DNA of 12,243 nucleotides. Source: Methanoregulaceae archaeon. GTDB lineage: Archaea > Halobacteriota > Methanomicrobia > Methanomicrobiales > Methanospirillaceae. A program made the position numbers and the translations under genes. The first letter of the stretch is position 1. Each line of letters starts with the position of its first letter. Positions 6,257 through 12,243 of this stretch are shown here, in pieces. The notes beneath the pieces were generated by a model. That model saw nothing but the letters and a program-made list of their open reading frames with translations, made no database searches and was not told the DNA's origin. The stretch covers positions 1 to 12,243 of the forward strand of contig JACTVF010000041.1 of NCBI GenBank assembly GCA_019695435.1. Direction: 5' to 3'.

Positions 6257-7720
6257 TTATCCCTCAATTATCTTCTGCCCGCCCCGCTTTCCCCGGGCAA
6301 GGGAGAAAAAGATCCCGACCAGACACATGACGGTAAAGAGAACAAACGCCCAGTGCAGGCTCTGCGTGAACTGCGGGTAATTCGCGGGCGTGATCTCCAC
6401 CTGCCCGATTACGATGGCAAAGATCATCATCGAAATTCCCATGGAGAGCATCTGCCCCAGGAGCCGCATCGTCGAGTTGATACCTGAGGCCACACCATAA
6501 TACCGCTTGTCCACGGCGCCCATGATGGCGTTGATGTTCGGGGACGAGAAGAGCCCAAAGCCGATGCCGAGAATGACGAGCACCACGATGATGTACCAGA
6601 GCGGGGTCGACTCATTGAGGAAGATGAAAAGAAAAAGACCGAACGCGGTCAGCCCCATCCCCAGCGACGAGAGGACCTGCGAGTCGTGCTTGTCAGACAG
6701 CCTGCCGGCAAACGGGGAGACGATCATCTGGAAGAACGGTGCTGCAATAAGGATAAAGCCGGCATATTCCGCCGAGAACCCCTTGGTGTACTGGAGGTCG
6801 AGGCTGAGCAGGAAGGCGACGGCGTAGGTGGCAGAATAGTTTATCAGCGCAGCAATATTCGAGAACGCGAAGATCCGGCTCTTGAAGAAGAGCTGCATGT
6901 TCAGGACCGGGAATGCCAGCCGCTGTTCAAACCAGACAAACACGCCGATTAAAACAACGCCGGCAACCACAAGGACGCCCCCGGTGACATCCGGAAGCAC
7001 GGAGAAACCGACCATGAGCGAGACAAGTGCAATACTGTAGAGCAGCGAACCGGAGAGGTCGAATTTCTCACCGATGCACTCCGCCCACTCACCCCTGAGT
7101 TTCCAGATGATGAGGATCGCGGCGGTGATCGCGATGGGCACGTTGATATAGAAGATACTCCGCCAGCCGAAGAGATCGGTCAGGACGCCTCCGAAAAAAG
7201 GCCCCAGGGAGAGTCCGAGATACACGGAGGTAATGTAGATCCCCAGTGCCTTTCCCCGCTCTCCCGGGGGAAAAACTGCCGTCAGGATGGCAATCGCCGT
7301 GCCGAAGATCATGGCGGCGCCTATTCCCTGGATAACCCGTACGCCGATCATCTGCTGTTCGGTCGCGACCAGCGTCATCACAAACGATGCTGCACCAAAG
7401 ATGCAGATCCCCCAGAGGAAGATCTTTTTCCTGCCGTAGATATCCGCGATCTTCCCGAACGGTACGAGGAACAGTGCTGATGCAAGGAGATACGCGGTCG
7501 CCACCCAGGAAAGGGCGATCGCGTCCATGTGGAACGCGGTGCCGATCGTGGGCAGGGCGATATTTACTGCCGAACCGTCAAACGGCGTGAGAAAGCCGGC
7601 CAGGATCGCGATCAGGAGGACGATGCGTTTTTCTGTCGCAGTTACCGGAAGAGCCGGTGTGCGGCAGATTGCAGGGACCTGACTCAGGTCGTCACTGGTG
7701 GCAGGGGTATCCGTTGGCAT
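6257..7720 (-). CDS. MFS transporter, DHA2 (EmrB/QacA-type, 14 helices)
   Basis: This 487-residue membrane protein has ~14 predicted helices after a ~30-residue cytoplasmic tail. Diagnostic features are: TM1 with Asp in LTPFDGSAVNIALPTI (~44-59), motif A GKIADIYGRKK (~89-99), motif B RVIQGIGAAMI with Arg128, and antiporter motif C around LGLSLGPFFGGVLTD (~168-182) followed by FGWRSIFYINVP. DHA2 members are proton-driven exporters of drugs or metabolites; the substrate here is unknown. The ATG at 7720 has only a weak GGGTG upstream. It stands alone, convergent with the acyl-CoA synthetase gene, with no regulator gene beside it. The C-terminal tail is short and basic (RGKRGGQK). Confidence 0.92.
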   Translation of the reverse strand: MPTDTPATSDDLSQVPAICRTPALPVTATEKRIVLLIAILAGFLTPFDGSAVNIALPTIGTAFHMDAIALSWVATAYLLASALFLVPFGKIADIYGRKKIFLWGICIFGAASFVMTLVATEQQMIGVRVIQGIGAAMIFGTAIAILTAVFPPGERGKALGIYITSVYLGLSLGPFFGGVLTDLFGWRSIFYINVPIAITAAILIIWKLRGEWAECIGEKFDLSGSLLYSIALVSLMVGFSVLPDVTGGVLVVAGVVLIGVFVWFEQRLAFPVLNMQLFFKSRIFAFSNIAALINYSATYAVAFLLSLDLQYTKGFSAEYAGFILIAAPFFQMIVSPFAGRLSDKHDSQVLSSLGMGLTAFGLFLFIFLNESTPLWYIIVVLVILGIGFGLFSSPNINAIMGAVDKRYYGVASGINSTMRLLGQMLSMGISMMIFAIVIGQVEITPANYPQFTQSLHWAFVLFTVMCLVGIFFSLARGKRGGQKIIEG

Positions 7721-7753
7721 CGTTTAACACCCGGTGAAAGTGCCGGAGGCACA

Positions 7754-7766
7754 CGTTATTATGATG
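7754..7766 (-). promoter_or_regulatory. Candidate TATA region for the MFS gene
   Basis: The minus strand reads CATCATAATAACG, the only AT-rich segment shortly upstream of the MFS start. It would give a leader of about 15 bases. Weak evidence. Confidence 0.25.
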
Positions 7767-7834
7767 GTATCAAGCGGTGATCCGGCAGGGTGACGGTACA
7801 GGAAATTTACCGCACACCGGCCGGGAGGGATCCG

Positions 7835-8023
7835 TTAGAGCACACCGAACCATGCGACATACGACATGACGACCATCACGACAACAAGCCCGATCAGGAT
7901 CTTGTACCCGCACTTGTCGCAGATCCCAAGAAACGAGGGATGGCAGTCATGGCAGAATTCGGATTTGCAGATCCGGCAGGTCTTCTGATGGATATGGCCC
8001 GGATGGTTGTCGCAACACGTCAT
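7835..8023 (-). CDS. Small membrane-anchored zinc-ribbon protein (62 aa)
   Basis: Residues 1-40 are packed with metal ligands: CC at 3-4, CRIC (16-19), CHDC (24-27), CDKC (35-38), plus His 7, 10, 12, 25 and 28. This is enough for two zinc sites in a cross-brace-like or double-ribbon fold. One helix follows (about 41-59, ILIGLVVVMVVMSYVAWF), ending three residues before the C-terminus. The protein is therefore a tail-anchored or single-pass membrane protein with a zinc domain on one face. Its start is supported by a good TATA box about 50 bases upstream and a short GATGAG before the ATG. I recognise no named family. A role in protein or nucleic-acid contacts at the membrane is possible, but nothing in the sequence decides it. 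Confidence 0.75.
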   Translation of the reverse strand: MTCCDNHPGHIHQKTCRICKSEFCHDCHPSFLGICDKCGYKILIGLVVVMVVMSYVAWFGVL

Positions 8024-8067
8024 AACTCATCTGTTTTCAGTGAAATGGTAAAGATGTGTCGGATTGG

Positions 8068-8079
8068 GCTATATTTAGC
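8068..8079 (-). promoter_or_regulatory. TATA box of the zinc-ribbon gene
   Basis: The minus strand reads GCTAAATATAGC, a strong archaeal TATA-like element about 45-55 bases ahead of the ATG at 8023. It separates the zinc-ribbon gene transcriptionally from the salvage operon that ends at 8093. Confidence 0.5.
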
Positions 8080-8092
8080 GTCCCTGATGAGG

Positions 8093-8305
8093 TTACGTCC
8101 GGATCAAATCCCCGATAAGACGGACGACCCGGTCTTGTGCTTCATGGGTCGCGGCCTCATCAAATTCAACAGAGAGAGTGAGGATGTCCCCCTCGCAACA
8201 CCCGGCCGGGAGCAGCGCGAGCGGCACATTCACCCGGAGATATTCGTTATCCGGTAAGACAAGGACGGCAAGCGTCTCACCAATACGATCGATGACGGCT
8301 TTCAT
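8093..8305 (-). CDS. DUF3006 family protein (70 aa)
   Basis: The small protein begins MKAVIDRIGETLAVLVLPDN and has the DUF3006 core VNVPLALLPAGCCEGDIL followed by an acidic strand and a helical, Arg-rich end (EAQDRVVRLIGDLIRT). DUF3006 proteins are short, probably beta-rich, and of unknown function; they often sit as riders behind metabolic genes. The start lies 15 bases after the stop of the deaminase gene, so it is the last gene of the salvage operon. No strong ribosome-binding site is visible, so translational coupling is likely. Any functional link to nucleoside salvage is only inferred from position. Confidence 0.75.
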   Translation of the reverse strand: MKAVIDRIGETLAVLVLPDNEYLRVNVPLALLPAGCCEGDILTLSVEFDEAATHEAQDRVVRLIGDLIRT

Positions 8306-8320
8306 CGGTAACGAACCCGT

Positions 8321-9649
8321 TCATACGGAGGGGAGCGCCCGTTTTACGAGGCTGGCGGCCGCGTGCGCTGCGTTTTTAAGAATATCGGTCTCGCCCGGGA
8401 TCTCGCGCTCCAGCATCAGTATGCGGCCGTTGCAGATCGAGGTCTCCACGGCGGCCCCGCTACAGGAATAGACCAGATTGGAGGCGGCGTTGTAAAGCGG
8501 CGTGTTGCAGGGTATGCGGGTGGCGACAAGAATAATATCGGCAGGTGCGCCCGCAACAAGGGTCCCGGTACCAAGGCCCAGCGCCTTTGCCCCGTTCTTT
8601 GTCGCCATTTCCAGCGCTGCCGGTGCCGGGAGCATGGTCGGATCGTTCCAGAAGAACTTCTGGAGGAGCGCGGCGATCTTCATCTCTTCGAACATGTCGA
8701 GGTTGTTGTTCGATGCGCACCCATCTGTCCCAAGGCAGACGTTTGCCCCGGCCTTGACAAGCGGCGGGTAGGGCAGTGCCCGGTGGGTGGCTAGTTTCAT
8801 GTTGCTAGCCGGGTTGTGCGAGACAGAGACACCCCGCTTCCCAAGGAGCACACATTCCGCGTCGTCCAGCCAGCACCCGTGCGCCGCGATGGTCCGGGGG
8901 GTCAGGATACCGCATTCATCCAGCAGGGCGGCCGGCCGTTTCCCGTGCTGCGAAATACAGTCGTTGACCTCTTTTTCGGTTTCGGAGATGTGGATGTGGA
9001 TGGGAATATGCTGCTCCCGGGCAAACTCCGCGCACCATTTCAACCCTTCCGGCGAGACTGTATAGGGAGCGTGCGGACCGGCTGCAGCACGAATCCGCGG
9101 GTTGTTCATCCCTTTTATGTGGGCGGCAAACGCTTCCGTTGCCCGGCACTCATGCTCCCGTTTTTCTGCATCGCCAAGATCGATGAACCCGTAGCAGAGC
9201 ACGGCGTGGATGCCGGCCTCGTCCACAGCTCTCGCGGCTGACTCCATCTGAAAGTACATGTCGTTAAAAGCTGTCGTGCCGGTCCGGATCATCTCAAGGC
9301 AGGCAAGTTTCGTACCCCAATAGACGTCATCGGCGGTCAGGTGGGCTTCGAGCGGCCAGATCTTCTGACTGAGCCAGTCCTGAAGAACCATGTCGTCCGC
9401 GTAGCCTCGCAGGAGTGTCATCGCTGCATGTGTATGCGTATTGGTGAGGCCCGGCAGTGCCAGTGCACCATCCCCGTCAATGATAAACTCCGCCTCACCC
9501 CGGTGCCGTTTGCGGATTTCAGGTCCGATGTCGGTAATGGTCTCCGCCGCGTCGATGAAAATGTCCACCGGCCGGGCATCGGTGACCACATTGGTGATGA
9601 GCACAGATTTTTTCTTTCCAAAGATATCGGTTGTATCCATCGTCGTCAT
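8321..9649 (-). CDS. dadD: 5'-deoxyadenosine / MTA / SAH deaminase (amidohydrolase)
   Basis: This metal-dependent amidohydrolase resembles the archaeal MTA/SAH deaminase family. In methanogens DadD deaminates 5'-deoxyadenosine (a radical-SAM by-product) and also MTA, SAH and adenosine to the inosine forms. Metal and active-site residues are intact: NTHTH (His ~72 and 74), PHAPYTVSP, HIHISETEKE (His ~220), AAHGCWLDD (His ~257), and GTDGCASNNN (Asp ~309). The frame opens at 9655, but the GGGGG ribosome-binding sequence (9659-9663) is only three bases from that ATG and nine from the ATG at 9649, so 9649 is preferred. It follows the phosphorylase gene by 17 bases and is followed by DUF3006. The next step, phosphorolysis of the inosine product, is encoded next door. 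Confidence 0.9.
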   Translation of the reverse strand: MTTMDTTDIFGKKKSVLITNVVTDARPVDIFIDAAETITDIGPEIRKRHRGEAEFIIDGDGALALPGLTNTHTHAAMTLLRGYADDMVLQDWLSQKIWPLEAHLTADDVYWGTKLACLEMIRTGTTAFNDMYFQMESAARAVDEAGIHAVLCYGFIDLGDAEKREHECRATEAFAAHIKGMNNPRIRAAAGPHAPYTVSPEGLKWCAEFAREQHIPIHIHISETEKEVNDCISQHGKRPAALLDECGILTPRTIAAHGCWLDDAECVLLGKRGVSVSHNPASNMKLATHRALPYPPLVKAGANVCLGTDGCASNNNLDMFEEMKIAALLQKFFWNDPTMLPAPAALEMATKNGAKALGLGTGTLVAGAPADIILVATRIPCNTPLYNAASNLVYSCSGAAVETSICNGRILMLEREIPGETDILKNAAHAAASLVKRALPSV

Positions 9650-9666
9650 TCCCATATTCCCCCGTT

Positions 9667-10338
9667 TTATCCCATCTGCCGGATGATCGATCCGACAATC
9701 TCTTCGGTCCGGTGCCGGAACGTCTTTGCGGTAGAGAGGATATGGTCGTAGGTGAGCACGTCCGTCCCAAGGCCGTTCGCGTAATTGTCAATCGTGCAGA
9801 GTGCGGCAAAGTCCATACCGAGTTCACAGGCAAGCGTTGCCTCCGAGGCGACCGTCATCCCCACGATATCGGCAACTTCTGAGAGTGCCGCTACTTCGGC
9901 CACCGTCTCGATCCTCGGACCCCGCGTCTGGACATAGACGCCCCCCAGCCGGGCTCCGGGCACGACCGTGGAGAGTTTCTCCGCAAGCGCCCGCGGGAGT
10001 TCCGGCCGGACATGTTCGATCTTGTGATCGTGGATGGACGGGATGTCTGTCATGCTGATGTAATCGGTCGGAATAAGGAGGGTACCGGGCGCAATCTCCT
10101 TTTTGAGCGAACCCGAGGAGCCGAACGCGACGATCCGGTCCACACCGGCGATTGCCATCGCCGCGAGGTTGGCCCGGAAATTGATCCGGTGCGGCGGCAG
10201 GCCGTGCTGGTGACGCATGAGGAACACTATTTCGCCGCAGAGGAGGTCGGCACTGCCAAAAGGTGTATCTACACTCTCCTTTTTTAAATCCGGCAGGGTT
10301 GAAAAGAGCAGGCTTGTCCCGCCGATAACACCGAGCAT
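9667..10338 (-). CDS. Methylthioinosine phosphorylase-type nucleoside phosphorylase (MTAP/PNP family)
   Basis: This 223-residue trimeric-PNP-family enzyme cleaves a purine nucleoside with phosphate. Motifs seen are the phosphate site GVIGGTSLL (3-11), RHQHGLPPHRINFRAN (42-57), AFGSSGSL (71-78), YVQTRGPRIET (135-145), and the base site MTVASEATLACELG (161-174). At the specificity loop it reads DNYANG (184-189), which resembles the Asn of 6-oxopurine enzymes (NWAAG) rather than the Asp of adenine-type MTAPs. Methylthioinosine, 5'-deoxyinosine or inosine are therefore the likely substrates, agreeing with the adjacent deaminase. I place the start at ATG 10338: a GGGGG sequence is nine bases upstream and the family begins at MLGVIGGTS. 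A GTG at 10431 would add an unlikely 31-residue extension. Confidence 0.88.
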   Translation of the reverse strand: MLGVIGGTSLLFSTLPDLKKESVDTPFGSADLLCGEIVFLMRHQHGLPPHRINFRANLAAMAIAGVDRIVAFGSSGSLKKEIAPGTLLIPTDYISMTDIPSIHDHKIEHVRPELPRALAEKLSTVVPGARLGGVYVQTRGPRIETVAEVAALSEVADIVGMTVASEATLACELGMDFAALCTIDNYANGLGTDVLTYDHILSTAKTFRHRTEEIVGSIIRQMG

Positions 10339-10366
10339 CAGGCACATCCCCCTGCATCTGTGCAGG
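10339..10366 (-). promoter_or_regulatory. Hairpin overlapping the ribosome-binding site of the phosphorylase gene
   Basis: On the minus strand CCTGCA-CAGA-TGCAGG (10351-10366) is a perfect hairpin whose last two G residues belong to the GGGGG ribosome-binding run. The same CAGG could pair instead with CCTG just before the ATG. Two exclusive pairings around a translation start suggest possible translational control; this is not demonstrated. Confidence 0.35.
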
Positions 10367-10423
10367 AAGTCCTCCGGATGAATGAGAGCCGCTCCATGGA
10401 TCTTCAAAACAAAGGTTGTGTGC

Positions 10424-10499
10424 CCCGGCACTAATACCTAGCGCAGGGGAATGCATTTTTACAACCATTAAACGTAAAAATATCCCGGCACCAATATCT
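10424..10499. promoter_or_regulatory. Divergent promoter with 16-bp direct repeat and paired GTAAAAAT boxes
   Basis: CCCGGCACTAATACCT (10424-10439) and CCCGGCACCAATATCT (10484-10499) match at 14 of 16 positions. A GTAAAAAT TATA-like box lies next to each: on the plus strand at 10474-10481 for pncB, and on the minus strand at 10453-10460 for the salvage operon. Each repeat copy falls between its box and the expected transcript start, where a bound repressor would block initiation. For pncB the box is about 25 bases ahead of the ATG, fitting a leaderless transcript. Confidence 0.45.
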
Positions 10500-10503
10500 T
10501 CCT

Positions 10504-11706
10504 ATGGGCATGTTTGATACCGTCAGCGATGAGACAATAAAACGGGGTGAGTGTACGGATATCTATTTTATCCGCACCGAAGAGATCCTGCAAAAGGAAC
10601 AGATCAACCCGCTCGTATCCATGGAAGTGACCGCCGCGGCGCTCCCGGACGCTTGGGGGATCGTCTGCGGTTTATCCGATGTGCTCGCGCTCCTTGAAGG
10701 CGTTCCGGTGACGGTCGATGCCATGCAGGAGGGGACGCTCTTTTACCCGGGCGAACCGGTCCTCCGTATCACCGGACGGTACCGGGACTTCTGCCGGTAC
10801 GAGACCGCAATCCTTGGGTTCCTCTGCCATGCCTCCGGGATCGCGTCTGCGACTGCCCATATCATGTGCGAGGCAAAGGGCCGGCCGGTCTATTCCTTTG
10901 GTTCCCGCCGGCAGCACCCATCGATCGCCATGATGATCGAGCGGGCTGCGTGGATCGGAGGCGCGGACGGCGTCTCCAATACCTGCGCACCCCAGGGTAT
11001 GCCGGTCGTCGGCACCATGCCGCACGCGATGGTAATGTGCTTTACCACGCCGGAAGATGCATGGCGGGCCTTTGATCGCGATGCCCCGGCCGATATCCCC
11101 CGGATCATGCTCTGCGACACGTACTGCGACGAGAAAACCGAGTCGCTCCATGCGGCCAAATGCGGTGCAACGTCAGTCCGGCTCGACACACCCCGCTCCC
11201 GGCGCGGAAACATGCGCTCGATCATAGAGGAGGTGCGATGGGAACTGGATTCGCATGGGTATTCCCGGGTGAAGATCTTCCTCTCGGGAGGAGTGACCCG
11301 GGAGGATGTGATCTTATACCGGGACTGCGTCGATGCGTTCGGGATCGGTGGGGCAATCGCAAATGCCCCCGTTGTCGACTTTGCCATGGACATCGTGGAG
11401 ATCGATGGAGAGCCAAAGGCCAAACGGGGGAAACGGAGCGGGATAAAGCAGGTCTACGAACTCGTATGCGAAAAACACCGGACCCTGCCCGTGTGCCAGG
11501 TCCCTCCCGCAAACGCCGTTCCGCTGATCCGGCAGTATATCGTTGACGGTCATATCGTGCAGCAGTCGGACATGCAGGGGGCGCGAAAACGGGTGCTCGC
11601 ATGGATACGCCGTTCCATGAAGACGGCCGGGGAGAAAAAGGAGCCGGCAAAAAAGAACGGGAAAAACGGCTCACAGAAAAAGCCACCCGCCGCCCTGCTC
11701 GAATGA
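10504..11706 (+). CDS. pncB: Nicotinate phosphoribosyltransferase
   Basis: This 400-residue enzyme joins nicotinate with PRPP to nicotinate mononucleotide, the entry step of NAD salvage. Sequence signs are YSFGSRRQHPSIAMMIERAA (130-149), GADGVSNT (153-160), GTMPHAMV (170-177), the DTYCDEK segment (205-211), VRLDTPRSRRG (225-235) and the C-terminal barrel phosphate site FLSGG (259-263). Length and motif order match the shorter archaeal/Thermoplasma-type enzymes. The last ~28 residues are a Lys/Gly/Pro-rich, probably disordered tail (KKEPAKKNGKNGSQKK) that the catalytic fold does not need. The ATG at 10504 fits a leaderless transcript; a second in-frame ATG is at 10510. It is divergent from the purine-salvage operon and may share a regulator with it. 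Confidence 0.92.
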   Translation: MGMFDTVSDETIKRGECTDIYFIRTEEILQKEQINPLVSMEVTAAALPDAWGIVCGLSDVLALLEGVPVTVDAMQEGTLFYPGEPVLRITGRYRDFCRYETAILGFLCHASGIASATAHIMCEAKGRPVYSFGSRRQHPSIAMMIERAAWIGGADGVSNTCAPQGMPVVGTMPHAMVMCFTTPEDAWRAFDRDAPADIPRIMLCDTYCDEKTESLHAAKCGATSVRLDTPRSRRGNMRSIIEEVRWELDSHGYSRVKIFLSGGVTREDVILYRDCVDAFGIGGAIANAPVVDFAMDIVEIDGEPKAKRGKRSGIKQVYELVCEKHRTLPVCQVPPANAVPLIRQYIVDGHIVQQSDMQGARKRVLAWIRRSMKTAGEKKEPAKKNGKNGSQKKPPAALLE

Positions 11707-11804
11707 TGATCCCCTTCTCGGGAAAACAAGGTTCAGCCATCCAGCCAGTTTTAATATCCGCAAACATATCTGCATGCCAGCCACCTCAGGCGCAGTACCA
11801 CCCA

Positions 11805-11816
11805 ATTCTTTTAACC
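11805..11816 (+). promoter_or_regulatory. Candidate TATA region for tRNA-Ala
   Basis: TTCTTTTAACCT lies about 25-36 bases ahead of the tRNA 5' end, at the usual distance for archaeal tRNA promoters. The match to a TATA consensus is modest. Confidence 0.3.
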
Positions 11817-11840
11817 TATGCCGTGCAACAATGTTAGAGC

Positions 11841-11912
11841 GGGCCGGTAGATCAGTGGTAGATCGCTTCCTTGGCATGGAAGAGGCCGCGGGTTCAATTC
11901 CCGCCCGGTCCA
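11841..11912 (+). tRNA. trnA: tRNA-Ala (anticodon GGC)
   Basis: A complete 72-base cloverleaf without intron: acceptor GGGCCGG/CCGGTCC (one G-U pair) with discriminator A, D stem GATC/GATC, anticodon stem CTTCC/GGAAG with loop TTGGCAT (anticodon GGC), and T arm GCGGG-TTCAATT-CCCGC. The G3-U70 pair is the classic alanine identity element. The 3' CCA is not encoded: only the discriminator A follows the acceptor stem. Confidence 0.96.
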
Positions 11913-11927
11913 TGGTTCCACACCCTG

Positions 11928-11932
11928 TTTTT
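11928..11932 (+). terminator. T5 tract after tRNA-Ala
   Basis: TTTTT lies 16 bases past the tRNA 3' end. It is a plausible archaeal terminator and sits just before the promoter of the next gene. Confidence 0.4.
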
Positions 11933-11937
11933 GCACA

Positions 11938-11948
11938 TATTTTTATAC
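11938..11948 (+). promoter_or_regulatory. TATA box for the DUF47 gene
   Basis: TATTTTTATAC lies about 30-39 bases ahead of the ATG at 11977. It would give a leader of only about 5-10 bases. Confidence 0.45.
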
Positions 11949-11976
11949 TCACGGACTGACGGTATGTCCTGAGAGC

Positions 11977-12243
11977 ATGCGTATCCGCGACCTGATCCTG
12001 CCCGAAGACCAGATCTTTTTTACCCTCTTTAAGGACATGGCTGAAAAGATCAAAGAAGCAGCGACGACCTTAAACGAGATCACCCACGAGCTTCCCGAAG
12101 GCACGGAAAAATCCCACAAGGTGCGCCAGCTCGAGCACCTCGGGGATGAAACGACCCGTCATATCTATGAGCACCTCAACGAGTCGCTGATCACGCCGCT
12201 TGAACCGGACGAGATCGCCCGTCTCGCCCCGGCCTTTGACGAC
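11977..12243 (+). CDS. DUF47 / PhoU-like phosphate transport regulator, N-terminal part
   Basis: Only the first 89 codons are in the window and the frame is open at the edge. The visible part begins MRIRDLILPEDQIFFTLFKDMAEK, continues with a long helix (KIKEAATTLNEITHELPEG), then HKVRQLEHLGDETTRHIYEHL and NESLITPLEPDEIARLA. This matches the DUF47 family of helical-bundle proteins distantly related to PhoU. In archaea and bacteria these genes usually precede a Pit-type phosphate permease and are thought to control it or bind metal clusters. The conserved acidic Glu/Asp set (LEHLGDE, ITPLEPDEI) is present. A Pit gene would be expected just beyond the window; this cannot be seen. Confidence 0.85.
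   Translation, partial: MRIRDLILPEDQIFFTLFKDMAEKIKEAATTLNEITHELPEGTEKSHKVRQLEHLGDETTRHIYEHLNESLITPLEPDEIARLAPAFDD

Noticed and set aside
10339..10431. 31-residue N-terminal extension of the phosphorylase from a GTG
   Set aside because: The family begins at MLGVIGG and a G5 ribosome-binding site is ideally placed for the ATG at 10338.

Overview
The window looks like a stretch of a methanogenic euryarchaeon, most likely Methanomicrobiales (Methanoregula-like). The evidence is a tRNA-Trp gene split by an archaeal intron that carries a box C/D guide RNA, an archaeal UPF0058 protein, a 5'-deoxyadenosine deaminase next to a methylthioinosine phosphorylase-type enzyme, an archaeal-type nicotinate phosphoribosyltransferase, a DUF47 phosphate regulator, TATA-box promoters, oligo-T terminators, and CCGG-rich intergenic DNA. 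The genus is inferred from overall style, not proven.

Left part (1-2378): the 3' portion of a secreted-type C1 (papain-like) peptidase fused to an IPT/TIG domain and four near-identical 48-residue repeats. It is followed by a T10 terminator and almost 1 kb with no convincing large gene; a 34-residue single-helix membrane ORF is the only candidate. Next come CCGGATC repeats beside a TATA-like box and a leader with three perfect hairpins ahead of an isoprenylcysteine methyltransferase-like membrane protein (2379-2948).

Middle part (3000-6250): a small minus-strand operon (a 56-residue unknown plus UPF0058), the intron-bearing tRNA-Trp, and a plus-strand acyl-CoA synthetase-type AMP-forming ligase. 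A roughly 93-base structured intergenic element occurs twice, at 3565-3656 and 5943-6036.

Right part (6250-12243): a minus-strand 14-helix MFS exporter and a tiny membrane-anchored zinc-ribbon protein. Then a minus-strand purine and sulfur-nucleoside salvage operon (phosphorylase, dadD, DUF3006) is divergent from pncB for NAD salvage. The shared promoter region has two matching GTAAAAAT boxes and a 16-bp direct repeat, which suggests common control of these salvage genes. tRNA-Ala(GGC) and the start of a DUF47/PhoU-like gene close the window.

I found no defence system, CRISPR array, transposase or prophage. The most notable features are the self-targeting guide RNA in the tRNA-Trp intron, the duplicated structured intergenic element, the divergent salvage promoter, and the mosaic peptidase gene.
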